A stretch of DNA of 64,000 nucleotides from Bryum argenteum (Eukaryota; Streptophyta; Bryopsida; Bryales; Bryaceae), in the NCBI GenBank assembly GCA_037043015.1, contig CM073326.1, positions 5,243,845 to 5,307,844 of the forward strand, given 5' to 3'. The first letter of the stretch is position 1; every line of letters starts with the position of its first letter. Shown here one piece after another: positions 26,901 through 37,269 of the stretch. The translations under genes and the position numbers were made by a program. The notes beneath the pieces are model-generated. The model did not search any database. It saw only the letters and a list, made by a program, of their open reading frames with translations, and was not told the DNA's origin.

Positions 26901-26947
26901 TGTTCGATATCGCGCTCAAGGACTCCATGCCGTGACTGCTCAGCCAT
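20936..26947 (-). CDS. PRAF: PH, RCC1 repeat, FYVE and BRX domain protein
   Basis: Nine coding exons: 26900-26947, 26238-26324, 26059-26148, 25797-25883, 25474-25650, 23028-25175, 22636-22782, 22073-22545 and 20936-21107. All junctions are GT-AG and in frame, giving about 1142 residues. Domains in order: PH (about 16-125, with [10 protein letters not shown] and [11 protein letters not shown]), RCC1 repeats (about 250-640, many xTWGxGxxGRLGHG units), FYVE zinc finger (about 650-715, [12 protein letters not shown]), coiled coil (about 865-930) and a BRX box at the end ([17 protein letters not shown]). Plant PRAFs bind phosphoinositides and act as Rab guanine-exchange and polarity-linked factors. 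I chose the ATG of MAEQSRHG because it precedes the conserved [14 protein letters not shown] start; an in-frame ATG seven codons upstream also exists. The last intron is long (965 bp). Length is slightly above the usual 1000-1100. Confidence 0.96.
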
Positions 26948-27480
26948 TCGCTGCCCGGCGGAGTGCATTACTAAGAATACAGCTTACAGAGAAACGCACA
27001 TTGATCGTTGCCCATTCCTAGCAATAGGCCAATCTAAGCAAATTCTCACATTGGCGAAACCCTAGTTGCGTGATCACAGGCTCTCCGGAAACTCTCTTCC
27101 CGGAACCACGAACCCTAACAGGAGCCCGTTACTCGTCCTCGGACTAGGGTTGAAGCTCCCGGGCGCATTGCTCCACCAAAATCGGCCCGGAATGGCTTGA
27201 AAGAGAGCTGGTAAAGAAGCGAAGCTGTGTCGGGGGTCCTCCACGACGGGCGATCGCGCAAATTGGCGATGGCGGGACGGGAATCCTGGTGTTGTTGCGA
27301 GGACGAGGGTGTCAGTAAGGCAAAAGAGGGAGACAACAAACGGGGGGAGTGCAGAGAAATGAACGGGAGTAAAAAGGTGAAGGAAGAGAAAGTAAAGGGG
27401 GCCCCGCTCGCGGAAGGCTCCATCAAAGGCATGCATCGATTACAGGCCATTATTATTAGATCAACAATCAATAAATAGAA
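26948..27480 (-). promoter_or_regulatory. 5' leader and promoter region of the PRAF gene
   Basis: GC content rises at about 27060-27440 directly upstream of the PRAF start. Open frames on both strands in this block overlap each other and show no domain, so I read it as leader and promoter. A leader intron is possible but not shown. No TATA box is evident. Confidence 0.4.
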
Positions 27481-27740
27481 TTTTCAAATTTTCAAATTTC
27501 ATGCGGAAAAATAATACTCAAAAAATCCACATATAGAAAAATGTACGAACCTTTTCATGAGTTTAATCAAATTGCTCTTCTCGAGTTGTGCAATTTGATT
27601 GTTTGAATGTTTTGTTTTGCACGTGAGAGTGTATTTTTGAAAATTTGAGTTTATTAACTTTTTATTATTTGACACAATTAATGAAAGTTATTCAAGGAAA
27701 AAAGTATGTATCCTCATCGTACGACTGGAGGGTTGTTATA

Positions 27741-27888
27741 CACTGGTGCTTGGATTAGATAAACGTTTTCAAACCAAAACGTTGATCTTGTCCAAGCGTT
27801 GATCATAACGAAACAATGCCTTTTTGCATAATAAAGGGACAGGGACGACATTGATCTTAACGAGGTTGATCTTATCCAAGTACCTCTG
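27741..27888. mobile_element. 148-bp MITE with TA target duplication
   Basis: The left end CACTGGTGCTTGGATTAGAT and the reverse complement of the right end, CAGAGGTACTTGGATAAGAT, match in 19 of 25 positions over the full terminus. Both ends are flanked by TA (27739-27740 and 27889-27890). Internal GTTGATCTTGTCCAAG repeats part of the right end. Size and TA flanks fit a Tc1/mariner-type MITE. Confidence 0.65.
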
Positions 27889-27934
27889 TATTTTCAAAGA
27901 ACATAAAAATAAATCTACTACATGAATTATTGTG

Positions 27935-28770
27935 TGCGGAGGAGTTTCAAATTAGAGAGTGTCGAAAGGCAGTTGTAGCCAAGAGATTGTTGAAGGTTAG
28001 GTTCACACAAGAGCGTGTTGGAGGTTGGTCGTTTGGTTCAAATAATCTTGAGAGTGTCTGAAGTTAGTTTTGGACAAGAGAATACTACAAGTTTGGTTCA
28101 AACAAGAAAGATTTGGACGTTTCTTTTGGGCAAGAGAGTATAAGAGTTTACTTTTGGACAAGAGAGTGTTAGAAGTTGGATTCGGACTAGAAAGTAGTAA
28201 GGGGGAATTTCGAATAAGAAGTGTCTGAAGTCAGTTTGAGTCTGAGACAAGAGTTTGTTTGAGACAAAAGAGTGTTTGAGTGCAGTTTCAGGAAGAAAGT
28301 GTTAGAGGTCAATCTCAAAACAACAAAGTGTTAGTAGGCACGTTCAGACAAGAAAGAATATGGGGTTACTTTCAAAGAAAAAAGTGTTGGCAATTAGTGT
28401 TACATAAGAGAGTGTCGGTAGGTAATAAGTTCGAAACAAGAGAGTCTTAGTGGTTAGTTTACAGCAAAAAAGTATTGGCACTTGGTTTCAAACACATGAT
28501 GTTTACAGTTGGTTTTAGACACATAATGTCTACAGTTGGTTTCAGACACATGATGTCTACAGTTGGTTTAAGACACATGATGTATACAGTTGGTTTTAAC
28601 ACGTGATGTCTACAGTTGGTTTTAGATAAGATGAAGTCAGCCAACCATTACTTTCAAGCAAGAAAAGTCTCTACAATTGGTTTCCGACAAAAGAATGGGG
28701 TAGATTAGTTGCAGAGAAGATAGTGTAAGTGGTTAGAACCAAATAAGAGAGTGTTGATGTACAATTTCTA
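27935..28770 (+). repeat. Degenerate tandem array, unit about 30 bp
   Basis: The consensus is roughly GACAAGAGAGTGTTAGAAGTTGGTTTC, repeated perhaps 25 times with heavy drift. The part at about 28490-28625 is the most regular: four to five 30-bp units of ACACATGATGTCTACAGTTG plus GTTTTAG. An open frame that crosses it is a by-product of the repeat. Confidence 0.8.
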
Positions 28771-30518
28771 CATAGTGTTACAGAGGTCCACGTCATGTTG
28801 TGGTAGTTATTCTTAAAAATGTTTGATAATAATGTTGTGGTGTTAATCAAAATAACATATTTTCAACATTTATTAGAATGAAATAATCTAAAAATTCATT
28901 AGACTTGTTAGCTTATTAAAAATTAAAAGTTGAAACTCAATATTAAAGAATAACTAAACCTTAAAAATGAGGTGATAAGATTCTTGCTTAAAATCAAGCT
29001 CTTCTAGCATTGTTGTTTCAAGAACCTTATATAGAGATTTTTAAATTCCATCATGAGCTGTAATGTTCTCATTATTTTAATAAATGTTCTAAACCCAAAG
29101 TTTTAAGCAAATCATACCCTTATCTTTGGACCATTCCATAAGATACATATAAAATAAGAGATATATAAAATAGAAATAATAGTAGGCACATGTCAATCTT
29201 AAGTTGTGAACCCTATTTATAGACTTTTGATATACAAATTTTGAAGACATAAGAACTTGAAAGTTATAAATAGTAAATGCAATAAGAACTCAAGATGCCC
29301 TTTTTAAATTTGTATCATAGCCTATGTATTTTGTGATTGGCAAAAGTTATAGAACTTGTTTGAACGCATTGAAGGTAGTGACAAATGTTTATTGAGAATA
29401 TTAACCAAGAAGAATTTGAATTCCATTGTCAGTGGACTTTAGGAAACATAATAGATTGTTGAACTTGATGAAAAAAAAAGTAAGATTATGATCAATTAAA
29501 CAAAGGCTATTTAGAGCACACTATTTTCTCTTCAAGATGGACAAATTGCTTACAACATGTACAAGCCTTAAGGCTTAATGCATCAATGTTTTCATATAAA
29601 AATGATTGTTTGCGATACATGGAAGCTGTAATTGGTAAAAATGGTAACTTGTAATGCATGGGAGCAAACCACGTGCAACCCTTGTAAGCCAAAACATCAA
29701 TTTTTCTTGGAGTATGGGTGAAAGGAAGTTGGTAAATTTTCACAAAGTGGAATTAATTACCATGTCTTCTACAAATTAGTTTTTGAAACTACGTTAAATA
29801 TATCTTGAAGTCAATTCTAATTTGACTATAAGGTTATAAAAGCATCGATAATTTGAACTTATTTACCAATAGTCGTAAACCCCAATTTGAATAGAAATTA
29901 GGAACTTTGAATTTATAGTTCCAACTTTTGGGGAAAATTTTCATGCACAGAGACATTACATAAAATTTCTCATAGTCCTATTTATGAAACTTATATATGT
30001 TTACATGTATAATATTAACAAAGAAAAATTAGTATGATTAGTCAAACTTTACGAAATGTATGAATCAAAGTAGAGAGGGTTGTAAGAAGTACCATCACCT
30101 TGAATACAAACTTTTAATATTGAGATAATTACAATAATAGTCATATGTCTTCTAACTTGATACAAAGAAAAACCATATCTAATAAATTGAGAAGTACATA
30201 AACAAGGGAGAATTTAAACTCAATGTAAATGCATAATAAGTGGAAAGTGAATGTCAAGCCTAAATGGAAATTAGTCTTATTCAGATGGAAAATTCATAAT
30301 CTCCAAATGCGACCATTTCAACTCCATATCACTTGTTTTCTAAGTGCATAAATTGAATTATTTCATTATTGAGCTTTAACAAGTTGAAGTTTTACTAAAT
30401 CTATCTTATAAGGCCATGAATATAAAAGTATCTTTTGAATAAAAAATTTATCTTCTCTTGTGATTTATACACTAACATAAACAATCCTCTCGCCTACATT
30501 GTTCTTATATTTTTGATA
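28771..30518. other. AT-rich gene-free stretch
   Basis: Nothing recognisable is seen on either strand. Frames are short and of low complexity. Confidence 0.6.
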
Positions 30519-30622
30519 TTAACCCCTAAAGTCTAATATGGCTTGATTTTTGTCTTTCAACTCTTGTTTTTGGGATCTCAAACATGGAGCATGTTTAACC
30601 ATTGCCAACAAATTATGTGAAA

Positions 30623-30662
<40 letters not shown>

Positions 30663-31850
30663 TTTTATGAACTTTTTCTTACATGATCATGATTTTAATC
30701 CCCAAATGTTCTTGGGTATTTTTAGCCAAAAACTCATTTTCAAAAAAATAAAAAAAATAAAAAAAATATATAAAAAAATAAAAAATCCCAGATGAAAATA
30801 AAGATGAGCTTTTTAGATCTCAACCATACAAAAGTGTAATATTCTTGTTGTAGATCATGTGGACCAAAACATGACACCTAGGATTTCATAGATTGCAAGA
30901 TCGTAACATATTAGTGCGCAAAACATGCTTCAAAATACCATCATTTTCACTTTAAAGTGAAATTACAACCAACAAGAAATTTGCAATAAAATAATCACCA
31001 ACTAGGAAGTTTTTCAAATTCATCTCAAAGACACTCGTGTACCAAAAAATTCATCAAAAGACATCTTAGCTTTTATGGTAGCCTTGCAATGGTGAAATTA
31101 AACATTTTACAAAATTAAAATAGTCCAAATCTAGACCCCTTGCACTCAAATCCATATCTTATCTTCAATATATCTTCAATTAAGATCAGGTTTCTATCAA
31201 TTGAAGTAGAATATAATTGGAAACAATCCCCCAAAAAAATGTTCAAATCTTACGGTGGATGAAAGAGATCTATCTCTTCAAAAACCATCCACTTTTTACC
31301 TTTATTCATCATAGAAGCATCATAGCAAATCCAATATAAAAGTTATCCAGATCAAAAATCTTCCAACTACAAAGTTGGTGGGATGCATCTAACGGTCACG
31401 CTTATATAAAAAGAAAAAGTGAAAAATCATTTTTAATCTCACATAATTGGCTTGCAATGGAAAAAGCATGCCAAATGTTTGAAAACCCAAAAACAAAAGC
31501 TACCTTCACCAAAATGCATGTCACTTATTCATACTTCATTATATGGGTCCGGAAATCTAACCACACAAACTAGACTTGATTCGTGACCCAACGCAAGTAA
31601 TTCCGTCAAAAACTGAGTGTTGATGAAGAAGTTATGGCACTTCAAAGTTTCCACTTCCATCCAAAATGTTGTGTTTCGACACTATGGACTAGACGAAATC
31701 CAACAACTTTGTAAATGGAAGGTTTCATATTTGAGTTATTTATATATTGGATTTGCAATGATGTCTCTTTACTGAAGAAATTGAAATAATACTTGGTTCT
31801 CAAGGAGTTGTTTCTCCTTCATCCATTGCTAGGTTTTGCCATAATTTTAG
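30519..31850. mobile_element. Two nested copies of the TTAA-flanked element
   Basis: An outer, forward copy starts after TTAA at 30519-30522 (CCCCTAAAGTC) with part of its left arm deleted. It matches the 34111 copy up to about 30698. From about 30699 to 31700 the sequence matches the same family in reverse orientation. From about 31700 to 31850 the forward match resumes (CAACAACTTTGTA, then GGATTTGCAATGATGT). The outer copy is truncated after that. The left junction of the inner copy is a TTAA (30695-30698), which fits the family's target. The inner right end is too decayed to define exactly. Confidence 0.75.
30625..30653 (+). repeat. Poly-T tract of about 29 bp
   Basis: An uninterrupted T run inside the outer nested element, at a place where the other copies have a shorter T-rich run. 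Confidence 0.9.
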
Positions 31851-31888
31851 AAATTTTTTCTTCTGTGCAATTAGAAAGCCCTTTTATA

Positions 31889-32445
31889 AAATAATTTACT
31901 AATTGAATAAATGGGTTATCAGATATAAAATGATAACACATTAGAGAAATCCGCTAAGTACGACGGACTGGGGACGAGAACACCCAGTTTTGGTCGGACT
32001 GGGGACGAAATGTCGACTGGGCACCAACTTTTTACACTACGATCGAACTGGGGGCTAAACTCAAGAATGCACCGATTGTGATGGTATTCCGAGTTTGGTC
32101 CCTAGTTCGACTTGGTGCCCAGTCCGCAGCACAACGAGAAGCTAGAGTGAAGAGTTCGGAGGGGCAGCGCCGAGCGCCGAACATCTGGTCCCCAATTTCG
32201 TGCATTTGGTCCCCAGTTTGCTCTACTTAGCGGATAACCGAAAACTGGGCACGAAACGACGGACTGGGGACCAACTGGGGATCAACTAAGGTCCAAACTG
32301 GGGACTACTTAGCGGATTTCTCTATTACATAAATAATTAAAAGAAATTCTAATAAACAAACACCTAAGGTATACCATCGAATAAAATTGTTTCCTTTAAT
32401 AGGAAATAATGGAATTATAAGACCTGCCGATCCAGGTAAAATAAC
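31889..32445 (-). pseudogene. ndhD: Plastid-derived ndhD N-terminal fragment, split by a MITE
   Basis: On the minus strand 32445-32325 encodes [18 protein letters not shown] and FIRWYTLGVCLLEFLLIIYV, the start of the plastid NADH dehydrogenase-like subunit NdhD. Across the MITE the frame resumes at 31943-31889 with CYHF and NPFIQLV, again as in NdhD. This is nuclear-inserted plastid DNA (a NUPT). It lacks the true start and nearly all of the gene, so it is non-functional. The right edge abuts a petA fragment in the opposite direction. Confidence 0.88.
31944..32322. mobile_element. 379-bp MITE inserted in plastid-derived DNA, TA target
   Basis: The ends GAGAAATCCGCTAAGTA and TACTTAGCGGATTTCTC are perfect 17-bp inverted repeats, with TA on each side (31942-31943 and 32323-32324). 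The interior is GC-richer than its surroundings and carries many ACTGGGGAC motifs on one side and GTCCCCAG on the other. There is no coding capacity. Removing it with one TA restores an uninterrupted ndhD frame, which confirms both ends and the target duplication. Confidence 0.93.
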
Positions 32446-32448
32446 AAA

Positions 32449-32577
32449 GCCTATGAAGAACCTCGAGAAGCAACCGGTCGCATTGTATGTGCTCATTGCC
32501 ATTTGGCTAAAAAAGCTGTAGATATTGAAGTTCCTCAATCTATATTACCAGATACTGTATTTGAAGCTGTTGTTAAG
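32449..32577 (+). pseudogene. petA: Plastid-derived petA (cytochrome f) fragment
   Basis: Forty-three codons read [20 protein letters not shown], then [10 protein letters not shown] and [11 protein letters not shown]. This is the N-terminus of mature cytochrome f including the CxxCH haem-binding motif. It sits head-to-head with the ndhD fragment, an arrangement unlikely in an intact plastid genome, so the insertion was rearranged or joined from pieces. Match to cytochrome f ends at about 32577. Confidence 0.93.
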
Positions 32578-32921
32578 CAATTAACTCTTTTTTATAAAAA
32601 AATTAAATAAAAAATTAAATTTCGACTCACAAATTTACCAAAAAAAAATTATTCAAAATTTTTAAAAAGTTTAATTCTCAGAAATTAATTTTTTAAAAAT
32701 TTCAACTTTTTTCGGTGTGTTTAATACAAATTTGGGTACAATTTATGTGGTTCTTGTAATTGTTGAACTTTTACATTATCTTTCACTTTGTCTTGATATT
32801 ATTTATGAAAGCAACCACCCTCAATTATCAATTTTTGCTCATAAAGAAAATATACTTGTAGGTTCAAGAGCGGAACAAAAACCACAATAGTACTCCCATC
32901 CATTCATTGTTGAATGCTAAA
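32578..32921. other. Gene-free interval
   Basis: AT-rich sequence between the plastid fragment and the TFIIB copy. No feature is supported. It may hold the old leader of the TFIIB copy. Confidence 0.5.
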
Positions 32922-33847
32922 ATGAAAGATACTATGTGCCATGAGTGTATAAAACCTACAAAGATTGTTCATAATGAAAGGTCCGGAGGTGTAATATGCT
33001 CAGAGTGTGGTTTGGTTCTTGAGGACCATGTTGTTGATGAAAGACCCGAATGGAGAACTTTTGAGGGGTAGGATTTGCCTTCTCAAATACGTGCAGAATC
33101 TACACCTACAAATTTTGTATTCAATAACGAGCTTTTTGCAACAATATCCTCGCCGCCCAAAGGAGAGAGTTTGGACAAAATTTTGGATATTAGGCACGTT
33201 TATGAGAAACTTGGAAAGATCGAAGAAAGTAATAAGTGGAGAGAAGGTTTTGAGATAATTGCCCATATGGTCGAGAAACTTCAATTGGTGAAGACCATCG
33301 AAGATTATGCTATGGAGATTTATAAGGAGATTAAAACCTCAAAAGACTTCAAGAACGAGCCAATATCCTTCTTGCAGCTTCATGCTTATACCTTTCTTGT
33401 AGGAGGGAGGAAAAATGTCGTACACTCAAGGAAATAACCGATTATGCAAATGCCAACTTAGAAACATGTGAAGTATCACGGATGAGCAAAAAATTTCATG
33501 AAAGGCTAGAGGAACTTGGTCATATAACAAATTAAGGGGAACACAATACAACTATGTATGCACAAAGGTTTTGTTCAAAACTTCAACTATCGAGTACTGA
33601 AGTGAAAGCTATATTGGAGGCTATTGAAAATTTGAAAGAACATGATATTCGAAGGAATCCTCTTACGGTTCTTGCCGCTACAATCTTTATGGTCACACAA
33701 ATTTCAAGCGAAAAGCGATCATTGAAAGATATAGCATCGGCAACAAGTGTTGGGGTGTTAACAATCACTTCTACTTACAAAGAGATGTGTTTAATTAAAA
33801 ATAAGATTATTCCAAGGTGGTTTCTAGATGGAGTGACTTCAGACTAG
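32922..33847 (+). pseudogene. Intronless TFIIB-like pseudogene
   Basis: The sequence follows transcription factor IIB from end to end without introns. It starts with a zinc ribbon (CHEC near 32940 and CSEC near 33000, then GLVLEDHVVDERPEWRTF). The first cyclin-like repeat follows (MVEKLQLVKTIEDYAMEIYK near 33270) and then the second (MYAQRFCSKLQLSSTEVKA near 33555, EKRSLKDIASATSVGVL near 33710, NKIIPRWFLDG). A TAG stop lies in frame at 33069-33071, and the frame changes near 33420 and again near 33530. TFIIB recruits RNA polymerase II to TATA-bound TBP; this copy cannot encode a full protein. The lack of introns suggests a retrocopy. A poly-A tail and target duplication were not found. Confidence 0.85.
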
Positions 33848-34110
33848 TTCCGTTTCAACAAACAACTATATGCAACCTATAATCTTGGATTGATAAACGG
33901 CAAGGTGTATGTCGTAAATTAGAACATACATTTTTGACCTAAAATATACATAAACTAAATACACATTGATATAGTTTATTCAAAATTAATATTAGGTTGA
34001 AAGTAAAAGATGTATGAAACTTAGATCTAGAAGTACTTTAAAATTTATTTTAAAAAGAGCTTTCATTTACAAAGTTTAATCTTTTAATTTGAACTTTGTA
34101 AATTAATTAA
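33848..34110. other. AT-rich spacer
   Basis: No feature is supported between the TFIIB pseudogene and the TTAA element. Confidence 0.5.
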
Positions 34111-35083
34111 CCCCTAAACGTCCCCAATGTCGTTTTTCTACATTTTGGATGGAGGGCCGAAACTTTGAAGAGCCATAACGCATTCATTCAAACTCCGTTT
34201 TGGATGAAATCACTTGTGTTGGGATCCAAATCAAGTCTTGTTTGTGTTGTAAAATTTGCAAGCCCATACAATAAAGTATGAATTAATGGAATGCACTTTA
34301 GTGAAGACAGCTCTTGTTTTTGGGTTTCCAAGCATGGGGCATGTATTACCATTGCAAGCCAATTATGTGAAATTAAAAATAGTTTTTCATGATTTTTTTT
34401 TTCATGGTCATGATTTTAAGGTGATTCTTAACAACTTTGTAGTGAGAAGTTTTTTGATCCAAATGATTTTGCTATTGGATTTGAAATGATGTTTTGTCAA
34501 CAGAAAAAGTGAGAAAATGGATGGTATTTGAGGAGCTATATCTCCCTCATCCACCGTTGGATTTCAACTTAATTTTTTGGGATGGCCTCCAATTAGAGTC
34601 TTGTCCAAGTGGTAGAAACCTTATCAAGATCGAAGATGTTTTGAAGATAAGGCATGAAATTGAATGCAAAGGGTCTAGTTTTGGACTATTTTTCCTTTGT
34701 AAAATGTTCGGTAGTTTTTACCATTGCATGGCTTTTATTTGAGCCAAGAGATTTTTTTGATGAATTTTTGTTGGGTAAAGGACTTATTAAGATGAAGGTG
34801 AACATCTTTCTAGTTGGTGACTTTTTCATTGCAATAGGTATATTGGTAGCATTTCCACCTCAAAGTGAAAATGATGAAATTTTGCAGTTTGTTTTTAGTA
34901 TTAATATGTTATGATCTCCCGATCTATAAAACCTCATGACTCAAATTTTGGTCCACATGATCTTCGATAAGTCTATTACAAGTTTGTACGGTTGAGATCT
35001 TAATAGCTTCTCTTGATTTTCATCTATGACGATTTTTATGGAAATGTGCATTTCTGCTAAAAATAGGCTGGGACGTTTAGGGG
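34111..35083. mobile_element. 973-bp TTAA-flanked non-autonomous element
   Basis: The ends CCCCTAAACGTCC and GGACGTTTAGGGG form perfect 13-bp inverted repeats, and each is followed by TTAA (34107-34110 and 35084-35087). A second copy at 50417-51388 has the same ends, flank and length. There is no transposase. A TTAA target with CCC-type ends fits piggyBac-like elements. Because TTAA is a palindrome, a TA target with longer ends (Tc1/mariner-type) is also possible. Short frames inside are not conserved as protein. Confidence 0.85.
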
Positions 35084-35282
35084 TTAAACATCAATTTTTT
35101 ACAAACGTACATTTCACAAAAATGTACATTTTTAATCAAATGATAATACTTCTCATTAATCTATATTGTGATCTAATTTCTAAAATCTTTGTTTTGGACT
35201 TTATTCTTTGTGAGATAAGTGTTTGTGCAAGATATACATGACACATCATATACACTTTTAGAATTTACTTATGTAACTTTAC

Positions 35283-35715
35283 TTAGTTGACCTAGGCACA
35301 TCGCAAACGGTTTACGATGTGCTAGTCACACAGAGGCATCGCAACGGTTCACTTTACAGTACACACTTTGATTACACCAACTTTGCGATGTGGAGCACAT
35401 CACAACACTCCTCCTATTTCTAGTAGTGACTATTCCCACTGCCTACAGATTTGCCATTTATGACCTAAGTCTTTAAAAGAAAATATGAATTCTAAAATTA
35501 CCTATAATCCAAGTGTAATTGCCCACATGTGAGAAGTGGTAAGTCCTTTTCACCTCTTGTCCCAAAAGTTGTCATTTTGGACATCAAAATGACATTTTGT
35601 CATTGAAAACACAACTCGTGTTACGAACGTTGTCATTATGGACATCAAAGTAACATCGTGTTGTTTGAGACACTTCTCAATAATTTATTTTTTTGGCCAA
35701 TTCCTACTAGTGAAG
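35283..35715. mobile_element. CACTA-like termini with subterminal repeats
   Basis: TCCTATTTCTAGTAGTG at about 35411-35427 is the reverse of a CACTACTAGAAATAGGA end. It is preceded by CATCGCAA/TTGCGATG repeats (for example CACATCGCAAACGGTTTACG). TTCCTACTAGTG near 35702 is a second such end, preceded by repeats of GTCATTTTGGACATCAAAAT and its near-copies. Matching left ends are not found, so these are probably remnants of two elements. Confidence 0.45.
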
Positions 35716-35932
35716 CAATGAATTCTCAAATATAACACCTATAAATGAGTCCTCAAATACAACACCAAGTAATGATGGGAACTTTAGTACAAAAACTCCA
35801 TCACAAACACTCTGTCTATAGGACAGAGTCAACAAAGGGACCTAAGACAAGGTCCAGAATAAGAAAACTAACACATCAAACAAACCAGTAAGCTTGCAAT
35901 GCTAAAATATATGACCCTGATGAATTGAGCAT

Positions 35933-37269
35933 CTACTTCTTAACGCCTTCCATGACAAACATGTAATCCAGCTGAACAGCAACTTGGAACTGGGAAAATC
36001 CTGCGGCGATCACCAACTGCTGAAACTCCTGCTGCGACCGCTCCCTTCCACTCGGGCAATGCACTTGCATCATAAGATCGCTCATGAAGGTGCCCACCGC
36101 CTCATGATCCTCGAAGTTGTCTGGCGTCTCCACGGGCATCAAAGCTTCCACTATGATCACTTTCCCATCCACTGGCAGGGCCGCGTAGCAGTTACTCAAT
36201 ATCTTCAAACAGTCCTCATCGCCCCAGTCATGCAATATGCTCTGCGCATGACAAAACAAAGAGTCACATTACTGACTTGCGTATTCAAGATTTATAAGTG
36301 GTGGTCAAGGGTTCTGGTACCTTCATGAAGATGGCATCGGATCCAGAGGGGATGCTGGAAAACATACTGCCTCCGACGTGCTCCACACCAGGAATTTGTG
36401 GCGCCGTTGCCACCACCGGTGGAAGATCAAAATTGACTCCTAGGATTTCAGGATGCTTGGCTACAATCCTTGCTAAGATGGAGCCTTCTCCTCCTCCCAC
36501 GTCCATGAGCTTGTGCACGCCCTTGAATCCCTTGTACTTGGCCAGCAGTAGCGGTACCAGCTCATTCGCATGGTCGGTCATGGCTGCTTGGAACATACTC
36601 AGATCCTTTGGGTGGAGGCTCATGTACTCGAACTCGTTCATTCCGTGTGCCAATGCAAAGGCATCCTCCCCTAACAAGATCGAACCACTGAACAACGACG
36701 ATCGAGCAAGAATAAGGTACTCAAATAACAGCAATATTCATTGTAAATTGTTCTTTCTCTCAACCTTATGTTCACAGCAAAGATTCCGCATAGATGAGTA
36801 ATCGTTAAGAGCAAGCTCTATACCTGAGGTGTGCCAGGACTCCGCTATAGAGGGGCCCCAGAGTGGTGAGCTTGACGAAGTTGGCCATAGTGCCAGAAGG
36901 ATGGTCAGGCACCAAGACGCGAGACAACGGCATCAAAGCGAATCTGCGGACCAAAGGATTGTGAGTGAGGTCCTCGGAGAACACACTTTTGCAAACGAGC
37001 AGACGCATAATGCGCTCCAAGTTGCGGGCGTTCGGCTTGGACGCATTGGGAACGTGCTGCAGAATCTCCTCAGCCGTCAGGCCATGCTCCCCATGCTTGG
37101 CCAGAATGTGGGGAATGTCGAGCTCCACAATGGTTCGCAGCGCTGCGGCAGGTGTCCAGGAGGAGCTGAGCAGCATGATGACCAGCTTGGACATCGTGTC
37201 TTCCTCTGCCTCCTCCATGCTATGATCCTCCGTATCTTCGGGAATCACAGTTTCAAGCCCAGACGCCAT
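35933..37269 (-). CDS. Family-2 (COMT-like) S-adenosylmethionine O-methyltransferase
   Basis: Three exons: about 36824-37269, 36321-36687 and 35933-36241, all GT-AG, give about 373 residues, a normal length for plant COMT-like enzymes. The N-terminal part is the dimerisation domain (HILAKHGEHGLTAEEILQHV). The SAM-binding loop is LMDVGGGEGS in exon 2. The catalytic region is SILHDWGDEDCLKIL, with the His general base in HDW, followed by GKVIIVEALMPVETP. The family methylates hydroxyl groups of phenylpropanoids, flavonoids and related phenolics in the cytosol; the actual substrate cannot be told from sequence. The usual Trp before ILHDW is Ser here, and the SAM loop reads GGGEG rather than GGGTG. 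The first exon boundary is taken from the reading frame and may be off by one base. Confidence 0.93.

Noticed and set aside
27074-27471. Minus-strand frames of about 120 codons upstream of PRAF
   Set aside because: Pro/Ser/Leu-rich and overlapping one another in two frames; better explained as leader and promoter.
30601-30800. Phe/Lys-rich frame
   Set aside because: It comes from poly-T and poly-A runs inside the nested TTAA elements.
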